From Planococcus sp. CPCC 101016 (GTDB lineage Bacteria > Bacillota > Bacilli > Bacillales_A > Planococcaceae): a stretch of DNA of 64,000 nucleotides. The stretch spans positions 496,001-560,000 of the forward strand of contig NZ_VOHB01000002.1 of assembly GCF_007859295.1 (NCBI RefSeq), given 5' to 3'. The notes under the pieces are model-generated. The model had not been told where the DNA came from. It did not search any database and was given only the letters and a program-made list of their open reading frames with translations. Shown one piece after another: positions 33,138 to 40,466 of the stretch (position 1 is its first letter; every line of letters starts with the position of its first letter). The position numbers and the translations under genes were made by a program.

Positions 33138-33919
33138 AGCACTTTGCTATTTTGCTGCAAAAAGAGTGGCGAGAAAACATCCGGAATTATAAGATTTTCT
33201 GGATACCGGCAATTTTTATCCTTTTAGGAATCACAGAGCCTGTAGTAAATTATTTTCTTCCACAAATTCTGGAGTCATCCGGCGGATTGCCGGAAGGAGC
33301 AGTTTTTGAATTGCCGACACCGCCGCCTGAACAAATATTGACGGCGGTGATGGAACAATTTCAAACCATTGGAATGGTTGTGCTGATCCTGGCTTATATG
33401 GGAACAATAGCTGGAGAACGAAAAAGCGGGACGGCCACGCTGTTGTATGTGCGGCCACTATCGTTTCCCGCCTATTTTCTCAGCAAGTGGGGAATGGCCG
33501 CTGTCGTTTCTTTAGCAAGTATATGGCTTGGCTTTTTAGCAGGGTATTATTACACTTTGTTGTTTTTTGGAAACCTTGAAGTAGTCAAGCTCCTTCAAAT
33601 GGTGGGAACCTACAGCGTCTGGGTACTGCTGATTCTCACAGTTGTCTTGACTGCAAGTGCCGCTTTACCGAACGGCGGGCTTGCAGCGGCGTCCGCATTT
33701 GCCATGTACTTGCTTGCTCAGCTAGTTGATGGTTTATTTGGAACGAATTGGGCTGTTTCACCAGTGAAAATTCCTCAATACGCAGCAGCTTGGTTAACCG
33801 GAAAACCGGATAGTGGCAGTCTCGGAGGCGCCATCGCAATCGCTCTTCTCATTATTTTATCTTTATCCGCTTTTGGCAGCTGGATGGCTTGGAAAAACAA
33901 AGCTAGAACTAAAGTTTAG
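33134..33919 (+). CDS. yxlG: ABC-2 type permease, YxlG-like
   Basis: This 261-residue ABC-2 permease has about six helices and begins with a cytoplasmic KEWRENIRNYKIFWIP typical of the family. GTIAGERKSGTATLLYVRPL is the coupling motif of ABC-2 exporters. It starts inside the end of yxlF (4-bp overlap). Together with yxlE and yxlF it matches B. subtilis yxlEFG, but sigY, yxlC and yxlD are absent. The exported substrate is unknown. Confidence 0.85.
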   Translation: MKHFAILLQKEWRENIRNYKIFWIPAIFILLGITEPVVNYFLPQILESSGGLPEGAVFELPTPPPEQILTAVMEQFQTIGMVVLILAYMGTIAGERKSGTATLLYVRPLSFPAYFLSKWGMAAVVSLASIWLGFLAGYYYTLLFFGNLEVVKLLQMVGTYSVWVLLILTVVLTASAALPNGGLAAASAFAMYLLAQLVDGLFGTNWAVSPVKIPQYAAAWLTGKPDSGSLGGAIAIALLIILSLSAFGSWMAWKNKARTKV

Positions 33920-33948
33920 CTGAAAATGGCGTAAAGGAGCTAAAGCAT

Positions 33949-34362
33949 ATGCTGCACCATATTGAACTTAATGTATCAAATTTAGCGGAATCCAAATCGT
34001 TTTACACGGAGCTGCTGCCGCCGCTTGGATATACCTTGTTTCAGGAGTGGGGAAACGGCTTCAGTTACAAGTCAGGTCCTACATATATCGTCTTTGTACA
34101 GACCGACGAAAGATTTCTTCAGACTCCATACCATCGCAAGGAAACTGGTTTGAACCATTTGGCATTTTATGCGGATTCGCGCGCGCAAGTGGACGAGATG
34201 ACTAAAAAAATGCGACAATGGGGTGCGCGTGTTCTATATGAAGATCTTCATCCTTACGCAGGCGGTCCAGATACTTATGCGGTTTTCCTTGAAGGACCCG
34301 ATCGCTTGAAAATCGAAATTGTTGCAACAGGCGAAGTGGATACCCATACAAGAAAAACCTGA
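33949..34362 (+). CDS. VOC family (glyoxalase/bleomycin-resistance fold) protein
   Basis: This 137-residue protein of the vicinal oxygen chelate superfamily has likely metal ligands in MLHHIELNVSN (His), NHLAFYADS (His) and the C-terminal LKIEIVATG (Glu), in the glyoxalase order. No specific substrate can be inferred. It is 29 bp after yxlG, so it may share the transcript. Confidence 0.83.
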   Translation: MLHHIELNVSNLAESKSFYTELLPPLGYTLFQEWGNGFSYKSGPTYIVFVQTDERFLQTPYHRKETGLNHLAFYADSRAQVDEMTKKMRQWGARVLYEDLHPYAGGPDTYAVFLEGPDRLKIEIVATGEVDTHTRKT

Positions 34363-34457
34363 AATGTTTTTTGCTAGGTCCGTCATTTGACTGGACGGTG
34401 AAAAAGGGGCATTATACCCCGATTGACGGAATCAGAATCGAATAGAGGTTAATTTTT

Positions 34458-35282
34458 ATGAAGAAACTCGCGGTATTTCTACTGCTCGTATTTATGGTGT
34501 GGGGTGGAATCTGGAGCAGTAATAAGTGGGTGCAAACTACTGAATATACGCTAGCGTCGGATAAGTTGCCGGAAGCTTTTGTTGGATCAAAAATCGTGCA
34601 AGTATCCGATTTACATAATGCAAGCTTCGGAAAGAATCAATCATCCCTGATAAATAAGGTGAAAGCGGCGAATCCTGATGTTATCTTTTTGACAGGAGAT
34701 CTTGTCGACAGCAATCGCTATGACCTGGACGCCAGCTTGGTGTTGGTGGATGCACTTGTGGAAATGAGTAGAGTGTATTACGTCACTGGAAATCATGAAG
34801 TGGCTTCAAATAAGGTGGAAGAAATTACAGAAGCTTTACATGATCGGGGTGTAACGGTCCTGGCAGATGATTCTGTTGAATGGGAAAGAAGCGGAGAGAC
34901 GATCCAAATTGCGGGAATTGATGATCCTTTGATGGTTCCGGATCTCCATGAAGAGGAAGCAACACGGAACAGCCTTGATCATGCACAATTGACAGATGAT
35001 TTTACGCTGTTGTTGGCGCATCGCCCGGAATATCTGCCTATATATGCAGAAGACGGAGTGGATATTGTCTTTTCCGGACATGCCCATGGGGGACAGATTC
35101 GCATTCCTGGAATTGGCGGTTTGATTGCTCCGGGACAGGGTTGGTTTCCGAAAGTGACAGAGGGAATTTTTGAAAAAGATCAATCAAAAATGGTCGTCAG
35201 CCGCGGACTTGGGAACAGCACCTTTCCCGTTCGAATTTTTAATTTACCTGAAATTGTTGTAGTGACTCTGGAAAAAGGCTGA
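34458..35282 (+). CDS. Membrane-anchored metallophosphoesterase (YkuE-like)
   Basis: This 274-residue calcineurin-like phosphoesterase has an N-terminal membrane anchor or signal peptide (residues 4-22). Metal-binding motifs appear in order: VQVSDLHN, FLTGDLVDSN, YYVTGNHEV, LLAHRPEY and VFSGHAHGGQIR. This is the YkuE/YaeI family, which in some bacteria acts on lipid-linked or UDP-sugar pyrophosphates at the outer membrane face. The chemistry is likely dinuclear metal phosphoester hydrolysis; substrate unknown. It is monocistronic. Confidence 0.87.
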   Translation: MKKLAVFLLLVFMVWGGIWSSNKWVQTTEYTLASDKLPEAFVGSKIVQVSDLHNASFGKNQSSLINKVKAANPDVIFLTGDLVDSNRYDLDASLVLVDALVEMSRVYYVTGNHEVASNKVEEITEALHDRGVTVLADDSVEWERSGETIQIAGIDDPLMVPDLHEEEATRNSLDHAQLTDDFTLLLAHRPEYLPIYAEDGVDIVFSGHAHGGQIRIPGIGGLIAPGQGWFPKVTEGIFEKDQSKMVVSRGLGNSTFPVRIFNLPEIVVVTLEKG

Positions 35283-35410
35283 ACCTATCTAGGGAGCGGA
35301 GAAGCGATGCAGGCAAATGTGGATCACTTCATTTACCGTTTAAGTTGCCCGGATTCACTTCAGCATCCACTTGTTACAGACAGTGAATGCAAACAAGGAG
35401 GCTTTTTAAT

Positions 35411-35899
35411 GTGATTAAGAAAAAGGAAGTTTCATTGCACCGCTATTCCTCAAAAGTATCGATTGATTATGATTTGCCATCAGATCAATTGGAGTTTACA
35501 CGTTTGCCTAAAGAAATCGTCGAAAAAGACGCCAAAGATCCACTGAAGCATTTCATCATCATCAAAGCGCGCGGAGAAGACGCAGGCTTTTTTGAACTTG
35601 ATGAATCGGAAGACCGGAAGAAATATTCAGACAACCCGAAAGCTTTGCTGCTGAGAGGATTTTCAGTGAATCCGAAATACCAAGGCAGGGGGATCGCAAC
35701 AGGATCCATTTATGCACTGCCGGAATTCATGGAAACGGAATTCCCGGATTTTGATGAAGTGGTACTGGGGGTCAATGCCCGCAATATACCGGCTCAACGC
35801 TTGTATCAGAAAGCAGGATTTAAAGACACAGGCCGGCGGATCATGCGCTCAAAAGGCGAGCAACATGTGATGTCTCTGTACATCAATAAAGCCAAGTGA
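35411..35899 (+). CDS. GNAT family N-acetyltransferase
   Basis: This 162-residue acetyltransferase has the acetyl-CoA loop LRGFSVNPKYQGRGIATGSI (about residues 80-99) and the later LGVNARNIPAQRLYQKAGFK. The start is GTG 35411, 9 bases after AAGGAGG; the nearby ATG is immediately followed by a stop and the longer frame from 35387 has no ribosome site. Substrate unknown. Confidence 0.82.
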   Translation: MIKKKEVSLHRYSSKVSIDYDLPSDQLEFTRLPKEIVEKDAKDPLKHFIIIKARGEDAGFFELDESEDRKKYSDNPKALLLRGFSVNPKYQGRGIATGSIYALPEFMETEFPDFDEVVLGVNARNIPAQRLYQKAGFKDTGRRIMRSKGEQHVMSLYINKAK

Positions 35900-35925
35900 C
35901 AGCAAAACGCTGCCGCTTGGCTTTA
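35888..35925. terminator. Bidirectional terminator between GNAT and CHY genes
   Basis: Outer stem AAAGCCAAG/CTTGGCTTT with inner CAGC/GCTG around an A-rich loop, starting in the last codons of the acetyltransferase gene. Confidence 0.75.
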
Positions 35926-35931
35926 TTGCAT

Positions 35932-36255
35932 TTATCCGAAATAAAGGTGCTTATGCAAACTGCATCCCGGATTAAACGGCGAAGAACAGTTTGGGCAAGT
36001 CGAAGCACAGGCTAAATAATCATCGACAGACAGTTCATGTCCGCAAGTCCCGCACAGAACCGCCTTTTCATGGAACCGGTCTTTTGGCCAAACCTGATGG
36101 CTGCCACAGCCTGCTGCTTTATGACATTCGAAGCACGAAAAGTATTCCTGGCAGCAATAAAACTTGATGGCAATCCGGTCAAGTGTTGAATGATAATGGG
36201 CACAGCGGGTTTCGGCATCTACTGAAATGCCTTTTACTGCATGGCGATGGACCAT
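35932..36255 (-). CDS. CHY zinc finger protein
   Basis: This 107-residue protein carries a CHY-type zinc finger. The Cys/His ligands occur in order as RCAHYHSTLD, FYCCQEYFSCFECHKAA, CGSHQVWP, LCGTCGHELS and CPNCSSPFNPGC-LHKH. The pattern matches Hot13-like and bacterial CHY-domain proteins, which bind several zincs. The function in bacteria is unknown; metal storage or redox roles are possible. ATG 36255 follows a GGAAG site. Confidence 0.88.
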   Translation of the reverse strand: MVHRHAVKGISVDAETRCAHYHSTLDRIAIKFYCCQEYFSCFECHKAAGCGSHQVWPKDRFHEKAVLCGTCGHELSVDDYLACASTCPNCSSPFNPGCSLHKHLYFG

Positions 36256-36474
36256 ATCACATCTTCCTTTCTGAAGGGGAAATAGGGAATATAAGAGAGT
36301 TTAGCAGCTTCTTCTAAAAAGATAGCCTCAGTGCTTTGTTCCGGGAGAACCGGGTTTTAGAGAACGGTTTATGAAAATCCGCAGCGGAATAGTAGTCATT
36401 AAAAATAATCGGTTCGATTTATATGGTTCGGTTTATTTCTATGCTACTATGAAAGAGACGAAACTACGAATCTA
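36256..36474 (+). promoter_or_regulatory. Leader region upstream of the FMN riboswitch with extended -10
   Basis: The gap between the CHY gene and the aptamer has no gene. TGCTACTAT (36443-36450) forms an extended -10 element (TGn plus TACTAT) 25 bp before the aptamer, without a clear -35. It is the likely rib promoter. Confidence 0.4.
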
Positions 36475-36640
36475 ATTCTTCGGGGCAAGGTGAAATTCCT
36501 TACCGGCGGTGAGCAGGCAACTGCAAGTCCGTGACCCGGTTGGGCGAATGCAGGCATAGGCCACTATGCTATGAGGCGCCCAAGCGGTGGAGCTGGTGAA
36601 ATTCCGGCACCGACAGTTACAGTCTGGATGGGAGAAGAAT
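36475..36640 (+). ncRNA. FMN riboswitch (RFN element)
   Basis: The RFN core is intact: closing stem ATTCTTC (36475-36481) with GAGAAGAAT (36632-36640). Conserved loops are GGGGCAAGGTGAAATTCC, TACCGGCGGTGA, GCAAGTCCGTGACCC, AGCGGTGGAGCTGGTGAAAT and TCCGGCACCGACAGTTACAG. FMN binding should repress the rib genes downstream. No terminator stem with T-run follows; instead a hairpin over the ribosome site (36669-36694) suggests translational control. Confidence 0.95.
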
Positions 36641-36668
36641 TCAGAGATCGGTTCGTTATGTGCCTCTT

Positions 36669-36697
36669 CTTTTCAATTAGTTGAAATTGAAAGGAGG
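36669..36697 (+). promoter_or_regulatory. Shine-Dalgarno sequestering hairpin of the FMN riboswitch
   Basis: CTTTTCAATT (36669-36678) can pair with AATTGAAAGG (36685-36694) through a 6-base loop. The right arm contains the first part of AAAGGAGG, the ribosome site for the ATG at 36705. This fits a riboswitch acting at translation initiation. Confidence 0.6.
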
Positions 36698-36704
36698 AAT
36701 TTGT

Positions 36705-36971
36705 ATGACTAAATCACTTTATCAGGGACCAGTCTCTGGAATTACAAGGCGTCACTCTTTAATTTTGCCCTCTTCCTTCAAGGAAACCGGGCCTCTTAAA
36801 GGCACAATAAACTGCCGAAACATCGGCCATCTTGCTAAAGAAGCAAGGCACATGTATACAACCTTCAGTAAAATCCTTTCCTCACCACCCATACGCCCCA
36901 TGGTGGAAAGCACCCAAAAACTCGTACGGCCCCAATTGAATACGCTCTGGCGAACGGAGGAGTGTGCCTAA
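36705..36971 (+). CDS. Short ORF between FMN riboswitch and ribE, unknown
   Basis: An 88-codon frame starts at ATG 36705, 7 bases after AAAGGAGG, exactly where ribD starts in most Bacillales operons. It ends in TAA directly before the ribE ATG (TAAATG). The predicted protein (starts MTKSLYQGPVSGITRR) is basic and resembles neither RibD nor any family I know. Initiation and termination signals are good, but composition is not clearly protein-like. It could be a novel small protein, a translated leader coupling ribE to the riboswitch, or what remains after loss of ribD. Confidence 0.45.
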   Translation: MTKSLYQGPVSGITRRHSLILPSSFKETGPLKGTINCRNIGHLAKEARHMYTTFSKILSSPPIRPMVESTQKLVRPQLNTLWRTEECA

Positions 36972-37601
36972 ATGTTTACAGGTATAGTTGAAGAAGTTGG
37001 ACACGTGGCTTCGGTCCGTGCCAAACCGCAGGCTATGGAGTTAACCATTTCCTGCTCACTGATTTTAGAGGACATTAAACGAGGAGACAGCATTTCCATT
37101 AATGGAGTTTGTTTAACTGTTTCGACTTTTGATGCTCAGACGTTTACGGTTGATGTCATTCCGGAAACGGTCAAATCCTCGACAATGAGTGGCTTGAAAT
37201 CGGGATCGCGTGTAAATTTAGAAAGAGCGATGCCGGCAAACGGACGTTTCGGCGGCCATTTTGTCAGTGGACATATCGATGGCGTCGGCGTCATCCGATC
37301 CGTAAAAAAAGAAGCAAATGCTGTGACCAAAACAATTGAACTGGATTCTCGGCTGATGAAGTATATGATGCTGAAAGGATCTATCGCGGTTGATGGCACT
37401 TCATTGACTATTTTTGCGCTTGGAAACAATACAGTGACCATTTCCCTGATTCCGACCACACAGGAAGATTCTTTATTAGGAGAAAAAGGAATCGGAGAAA
37501 AAGTGAATATTGAATGTGATCTATTGGCAAAATATACCGAGCGTGTTCAAACAGCAGAACCGAAAATCAGCAGAAGTTGGCTGGCGGAAAATGGATTTTA
37601 G
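36972..37601 (+). CDS. ribE: Riboflavin synthase (alpha subunit)
   Basis: This 209-residue enzyme dismutates two 6,7-dimethyl-8-ribityllumazine molecules to riboflavin. It has the expected internal duplication: [12 protein letters not shown] and later [15 protein letters not shown], with [23 protein letters not shown] sequence at the first domain end ([19 protein letters not shown]). Start ATG 36972 follows GGAGGAG within the preceding ORF and is adjacent to its stop. It is regulated by the FMN riboswitch. Confidence 0.94.
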   Translation: MFTGIVEEVGHVASVRAKPQAMELTISCSLILEDIKRGDSISINGVCLTVSTFDAQTFTVDVIPETVKSSTMSGLKSGSRVNLERAMPANGRFGGHFVSGHIDGVGVIRSVKKEANAVTKTIELDSRLMKYMMLKGSIAVDGTSLTIFALGNNTVTISLIPTTQEDSLLGEKGIGEKVNIECDLLAKYTERVQTAEPKISRSWLAENGF

Positions 37602-37618
37602 AAGGAGGCACTGAAAAG

Positions 37619-38239
37619 ATGTTCTATACTGTAGAAAAAGCTGTCGAAGACTTGAAGGATGGCAAAGCAATTATTGTCATCGATGATGAAGACAGAGAAA
37701 ATGAAGGCGATTTTATTGCATTGGCTGAATTCGCTTCGCCTCAAATCGTGAATTTGATGGCAACTGAAGGAAGAGGGTTGATTTGCGTGCCGATTGCCCA
37801 ATCAATTGCGCAAAAGTTGGAGATTGGCCTAATGACCGATCATAATACCGACGAATTCGGCACGGCTTTCACGATCAGTATTGACCATAAAGACACGACT
37901 ACCGGAATCAGTGCTTTTGAACGTTCCCACACCATCACCAGTTTGGTGAAGCCGGATGCAAAAGCAACTGACTTCAAGCGACCAGGCCATATTTTTCCGT
38001 TGATTGCGAAAGACGGTGGTGTGCTTGCTCGCACAGGACATACCGAAGCCGCTGTCGATTTGGCGAAACTGGCAGGATCAGCTCCGGCCGGCGTCATTTG
38101 TGAAATCATGAATGCCGATGGCACGATGGCGCGGGTGGATGATTTGTTGAAAGTTGCAGAACGGCTTGGACTTGGCATTTTGACGATTAAAGATTTGGTG
38201 TCTTACCAGCAAAAAAACCAAAACACGACAGCTTATTAA
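37619..38239 (+). CDS. ribB: 3,4-dihydroxy-2-butanone-4-phosphate synthase, RibB only
   Basis: This 206-residue protein converts ribulose 5-phosphate to dihydroxybutanone phosphate. The acidic metal motif [11 protein letters not shown], the loop GLICVP, the motif [16 protein letters not shown] and [13 protein letters not shown] are all present. In Bacillus this domain is fused to GTP cyclohydrolase II (RibBA, about 400 residues). Here the protein stops right after [14 protein letters not shown], the linker point, so the RibA half is missing. The next gene starts 24 bp later, so no room for a frameshifted remnant exists. ATG 37619 has a GAAGGAGG site. Confidence 0.92.
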   Translation: MFYTVEKAVEDLKDGKAIIVIDDEDRENEGDFIALAEFASPQIVNLMATEGRGLICVPIAQSIAQKLEIGLMTDHNTDEFGTAFTISIDHKDTTTGISAFERSHTITSLVKPDAKATDFKRPGHIFPLIAKDGGVLARTGHTEAAVDLAKLAGSAPAGVICEIMNADGTMARVDDLLKVAERLGLGILTIKDLVSYQQKNQNTTAY

Positions 38240-38262
38240 TCTACTAGAGGAGATGGAATCGC

Positions 38263-38727
38263 ATGACTGTACATTTTGAAGGATATTTAAACGGTGAAGG
38301 ACTGCGCATCGGCATTGTTGTCGGACGCTTCAATGAATTTATTACAAGTAAACTGCTAAGCGGCGCAGAAGACGCTTTAAAACGCCATGGCGTTGAAGAA
38401 GATAATGTCTCGATCGCTTGGGTGCCGGGAGCTTTCGAAATTCCGCTTGTGGCAAAGAAAATGGCAGTGAGCGGAAACTACGATGCAGTCATCACTTTAG
38501 GGACAGTCATCAGAGGTGCAACTCCTCATTTCGACTACGTTTGCAGCGAAGTGGCTAAAGGCGTATCACGAGCGAGTGACCAAGGCAATATTCCAGTCAT
38601 CTTCGGTGTCTTAACGACAGATTCCATTGAACAGGCAATTGAACGTGCAGGAACAAAAGCCGGCAACAAAGGCTGGGAATCAGCAGCTGGAGCCATTGAA
38701 ATGGCCAATTTAATGAAGAAATTGTAA
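38263..38727 (+). CDS. ribH: 6,7-dimethyl-8-ribityllumazine synthase
   Basis: This 154-residue enzyme condenses 5-amino-6-ribitylaminouracil with dihydroxybutanone phosphate and forms icosahedral capsids. Motifs: [44 protein letters not shown] (with the catalytic His) and [15 protein letters not shown]. It closes the rib operon and is followed by a terminator. Confidence 0.95.
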   Translation: MTVHFEGYLNGEGLRIGIVVGRFNEFITSKLLSGAEDALKRHGVEEDNVSIAWVPGAFEIPLVAKKMAVSGNYDAVITLGTVIRGATPHFDYVCSEVAKGVSRASDQGNIPVIFGVLTTDSIEQAIERAGTKAGNKGWESAAGAIEMANLMKKL

Positions 38728-38733
38728 TGCGGT

Positions 38734-38763
38734 ACTCCTGAGCTTTGCTCAGGAGTTTTTTTT
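38734..38763 (+). terminator. Terminator of the rib operon
   Basis: A 10-bp stem ACTCCTGAGC/GCTCAGGAGT with a 3-base loop and a long T-run. The following 38764-39022 shows no gene or clear promoter. Confidence 0.88.
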
Positions 38764-39022
38764 AGGTTAAAAGGTGGAATTTGGGGGAATGTGTTGTATA
38801 AGGGGATTAGGGCAGGCGAATCATATTTCTGTACTGGATTTAAGTTGTCTCGTCCATATCTCGTAAAGCAATGGATATCTTTCGGGCAGTAAAAAAATGC
38901 TCATTCCATTTTAAAAAGTTTCTTTGTTCTTAATAGGTAGTGTAATGAACCGAAAGTTTGTTTTAGTATAAATAAGCATGGCCATTTTAACGTGCAGCAA
39001 AATTGAATCAGGGTGGGAAACT

Positions 39023-39553
39023 ATGGATAAGACAATTTATTTGATTAGGCATTGCCAAGCAAGCGGACAGGCGCCAGACGCAGAATTGACTGATGTGGGA
39101 AGAATGCAGGCGCAAGAATTAGCAGTATTTTTACAGAACCGGCAGGTGGTTCATTTTATCTCCAGCCCTTTTACGCGCGCCATCCAGTCTATCGAACCGG
39201 CAGCTGACCAGCTGGGGCTGCCGATCGAAATTGATGACCGCTTGGCTGAACGTGTACTGAGTTCTGAAGAACTGCCCGATTGGATGGAAAAATTAGAGCA
39301 ATCGTTCGGTAATGAAGAGTTGAAGTTTTCCGGAGGCGAATCGGGAAAAGAAGCGACTGATCGGGCAATGGAAGTATTGAACGAAATGAAAGACAAAACC
39401 GCAGCAGTGACTCACGGAAATTTACTTGGCTTGCTATTGAAGCAGATTGACGAAAGCTACGGCTTCTCAGAGTGGAGAAAGCTGACAAACCCTGACGTTT
39501 ATGAAGTGGAAATAAGAGACGGAAACGTTTCTGCTGCACGGGTATGGAGCTGA
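39023..39553 (+). CDS. Histidine phosphatase (phosphoglycerate mutase-like) family protein
   Basis: This 176-residue member of the histidine phosphatase superfamily forms a phospho-His intermediate at IRHCQASGQAPDAELTDVG (RHC replaces the usual RHG). SSPFTRAIQSIEP holds the second Arg, and the second His is in AAVTHGNLLGLLL. The natural substrate is not predictable. ATG 39023 is preceded by AGGGTGGGA. Confidence 0.85.
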   Translation: MDKTIYLIRHCQASGQAPDAELTDVGRMQAQELAVFLQNRQVVHFISSPFTRAIQSIEPAADQLGLPIEIDDRLAERVLSSEELPDWMEKLEQSFGNEELKFSGGESGKEATDRAMEVLNEMKDKTAAVTHGNLLGLLLKQIDESYGFSEWRKLTNPDVYEVEIRDGNVSAARVWS

Positions 39554-39558
39554 CTCCG

Positions 39559-39591
39559 TAAAAAAGCCGACAGCGATTATCTGCTGACGGC
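39559..39591 (-). terminator. Terminator of the flavodoxin-like gene
   Basis: On the minus strand, GCCGTCAGC and GCTGTCGGC pair with one mismatch and are followed by a T-run (A-run at 39559-39565 on the plus strand). Confidence 0.65.
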
Positions 39592-39603
39592 CGGTGTGAT
39601 GTG

Positions 39604-40227
39604 TTATTCAAGTGTGTTGCCTCCATTTGGAATCGGGTTATTCTTCAGCATGCCGGCTAAATGATAGGTGTTGTAAGCAAGCCTTTGAATAGCGGATTTA
39701 GTGAACTCGTTATCTCTTCCAGCGTCCATATAAGAATCACCGGGGCCTGCTTCACCGACCCAGTAAGCATCAACATTCGGCGGAATGACAAAGCCGATAT
39801 GAGAAAGACCATAGAGAATGGAAGCGGCTGAATGTTTAGCTCCATCTTCGTTTCCGGTTATAGCGACACCGCCAACTTTGTTGTAGAAAATAGCTTGTCC
39901 TTTATCGTTGGTGACGCTGCTGCTGCCATACAGACGCTCAATGGCTTGGGTGGCCAATGAACTTTTTTCGCCAAGCCAGATGGGCGTTCCAATAATGAGG
40001 ATATCTGCAGCCAATATTTTTTCCAGAATCTGGGGCCATTCGTCTCCTTCGCCCATATCATCCTGTACACCATAAGCGATGGAATAATCGGCTAAACGAA
40101 TAATTTCTGATTCGACGCCTAATTGACTAAAATGAAATTGAACATCTTTAATGAAGCCTTCGGTATGAGAAGGTTCTTTTGAATTTTTTAACGAAGTATT
40201 CAGGAAAACTGCTTTTAATGATTGCAT
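39604..40227 (-). CDS. Flavodoxin-fold NAD(P)H-dependent FMN reductase-like protein
   Basis: This 207-residue flavodoxin-like protein has the FMN phosphate loop near FLNTSLKNSKEPSHTEGF (residues 8-25), then ADILIIGTPIWLGEKSSLATQ (isoalloxazine loop) and VGGVAITGNEDGAKHSA. The family includes azoreductase-like and WrbA-like oxidoreductases. It is monocistronic and divergent from the LTA synthase gene. Confidence 0.82.
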   Translation of the reverse strand: MQSLKAVFLNTSLKNSKEPSHTEGFIKDVQFHFSQLGVESEIIRLADYSIAYGVQDDMGEGDEWPQILEKILAADILIIGTPIWLGEKSSLATQAIERLYGSSSVTNDKGQAIFYNKVGGVAITGNEDGAKHSAASILYGLSHIGFVIPPNVDAYWVGEAGPGDSYMDAGRDNEFTKSAIQRLAYNTYHLAGMLKNNPIPNGGNTLE

Positions 40228-40466
40228 GGTATCGCTCCTTTTGAGTATTGAACTATTATAAGTCGATTATTTTTCTCACATTTCATTCACTAAGGAAAAG
40301 CATAAAAGCAAAGCTTTCTAGCGATCGTTTTCCGGAATTTATGTGAAATGTAAAGCTATTGTTTTTCAGAATTCAAATTCAACTTATACAATTTCCTATT
40401 CCCGTTTGGGATGAATGTATGCAACATTCGATTCGACTATTCGTCTGTAGAAAAGAGGTGGTTCCA

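Noticed and set aside
36705..36971. Minus-strand frame reading TPPFARAYSIGAVRV, superficially like the RibD deaminase motif TPPCAEA--AG-KRV
   Set aside because: Orientation is opposite to the operon, the zinc Cys is Phe, and the preceding RibD motif (LEPCSHHG) is absent; treated as chance.
38764..38800. Weak sigma-B-like sequence GTTAAA-N12-GGGGAA downstream of ribH
   Set aside because: Both hexamers deviate from consensus and the nearest gene starts more than 220 bp away.
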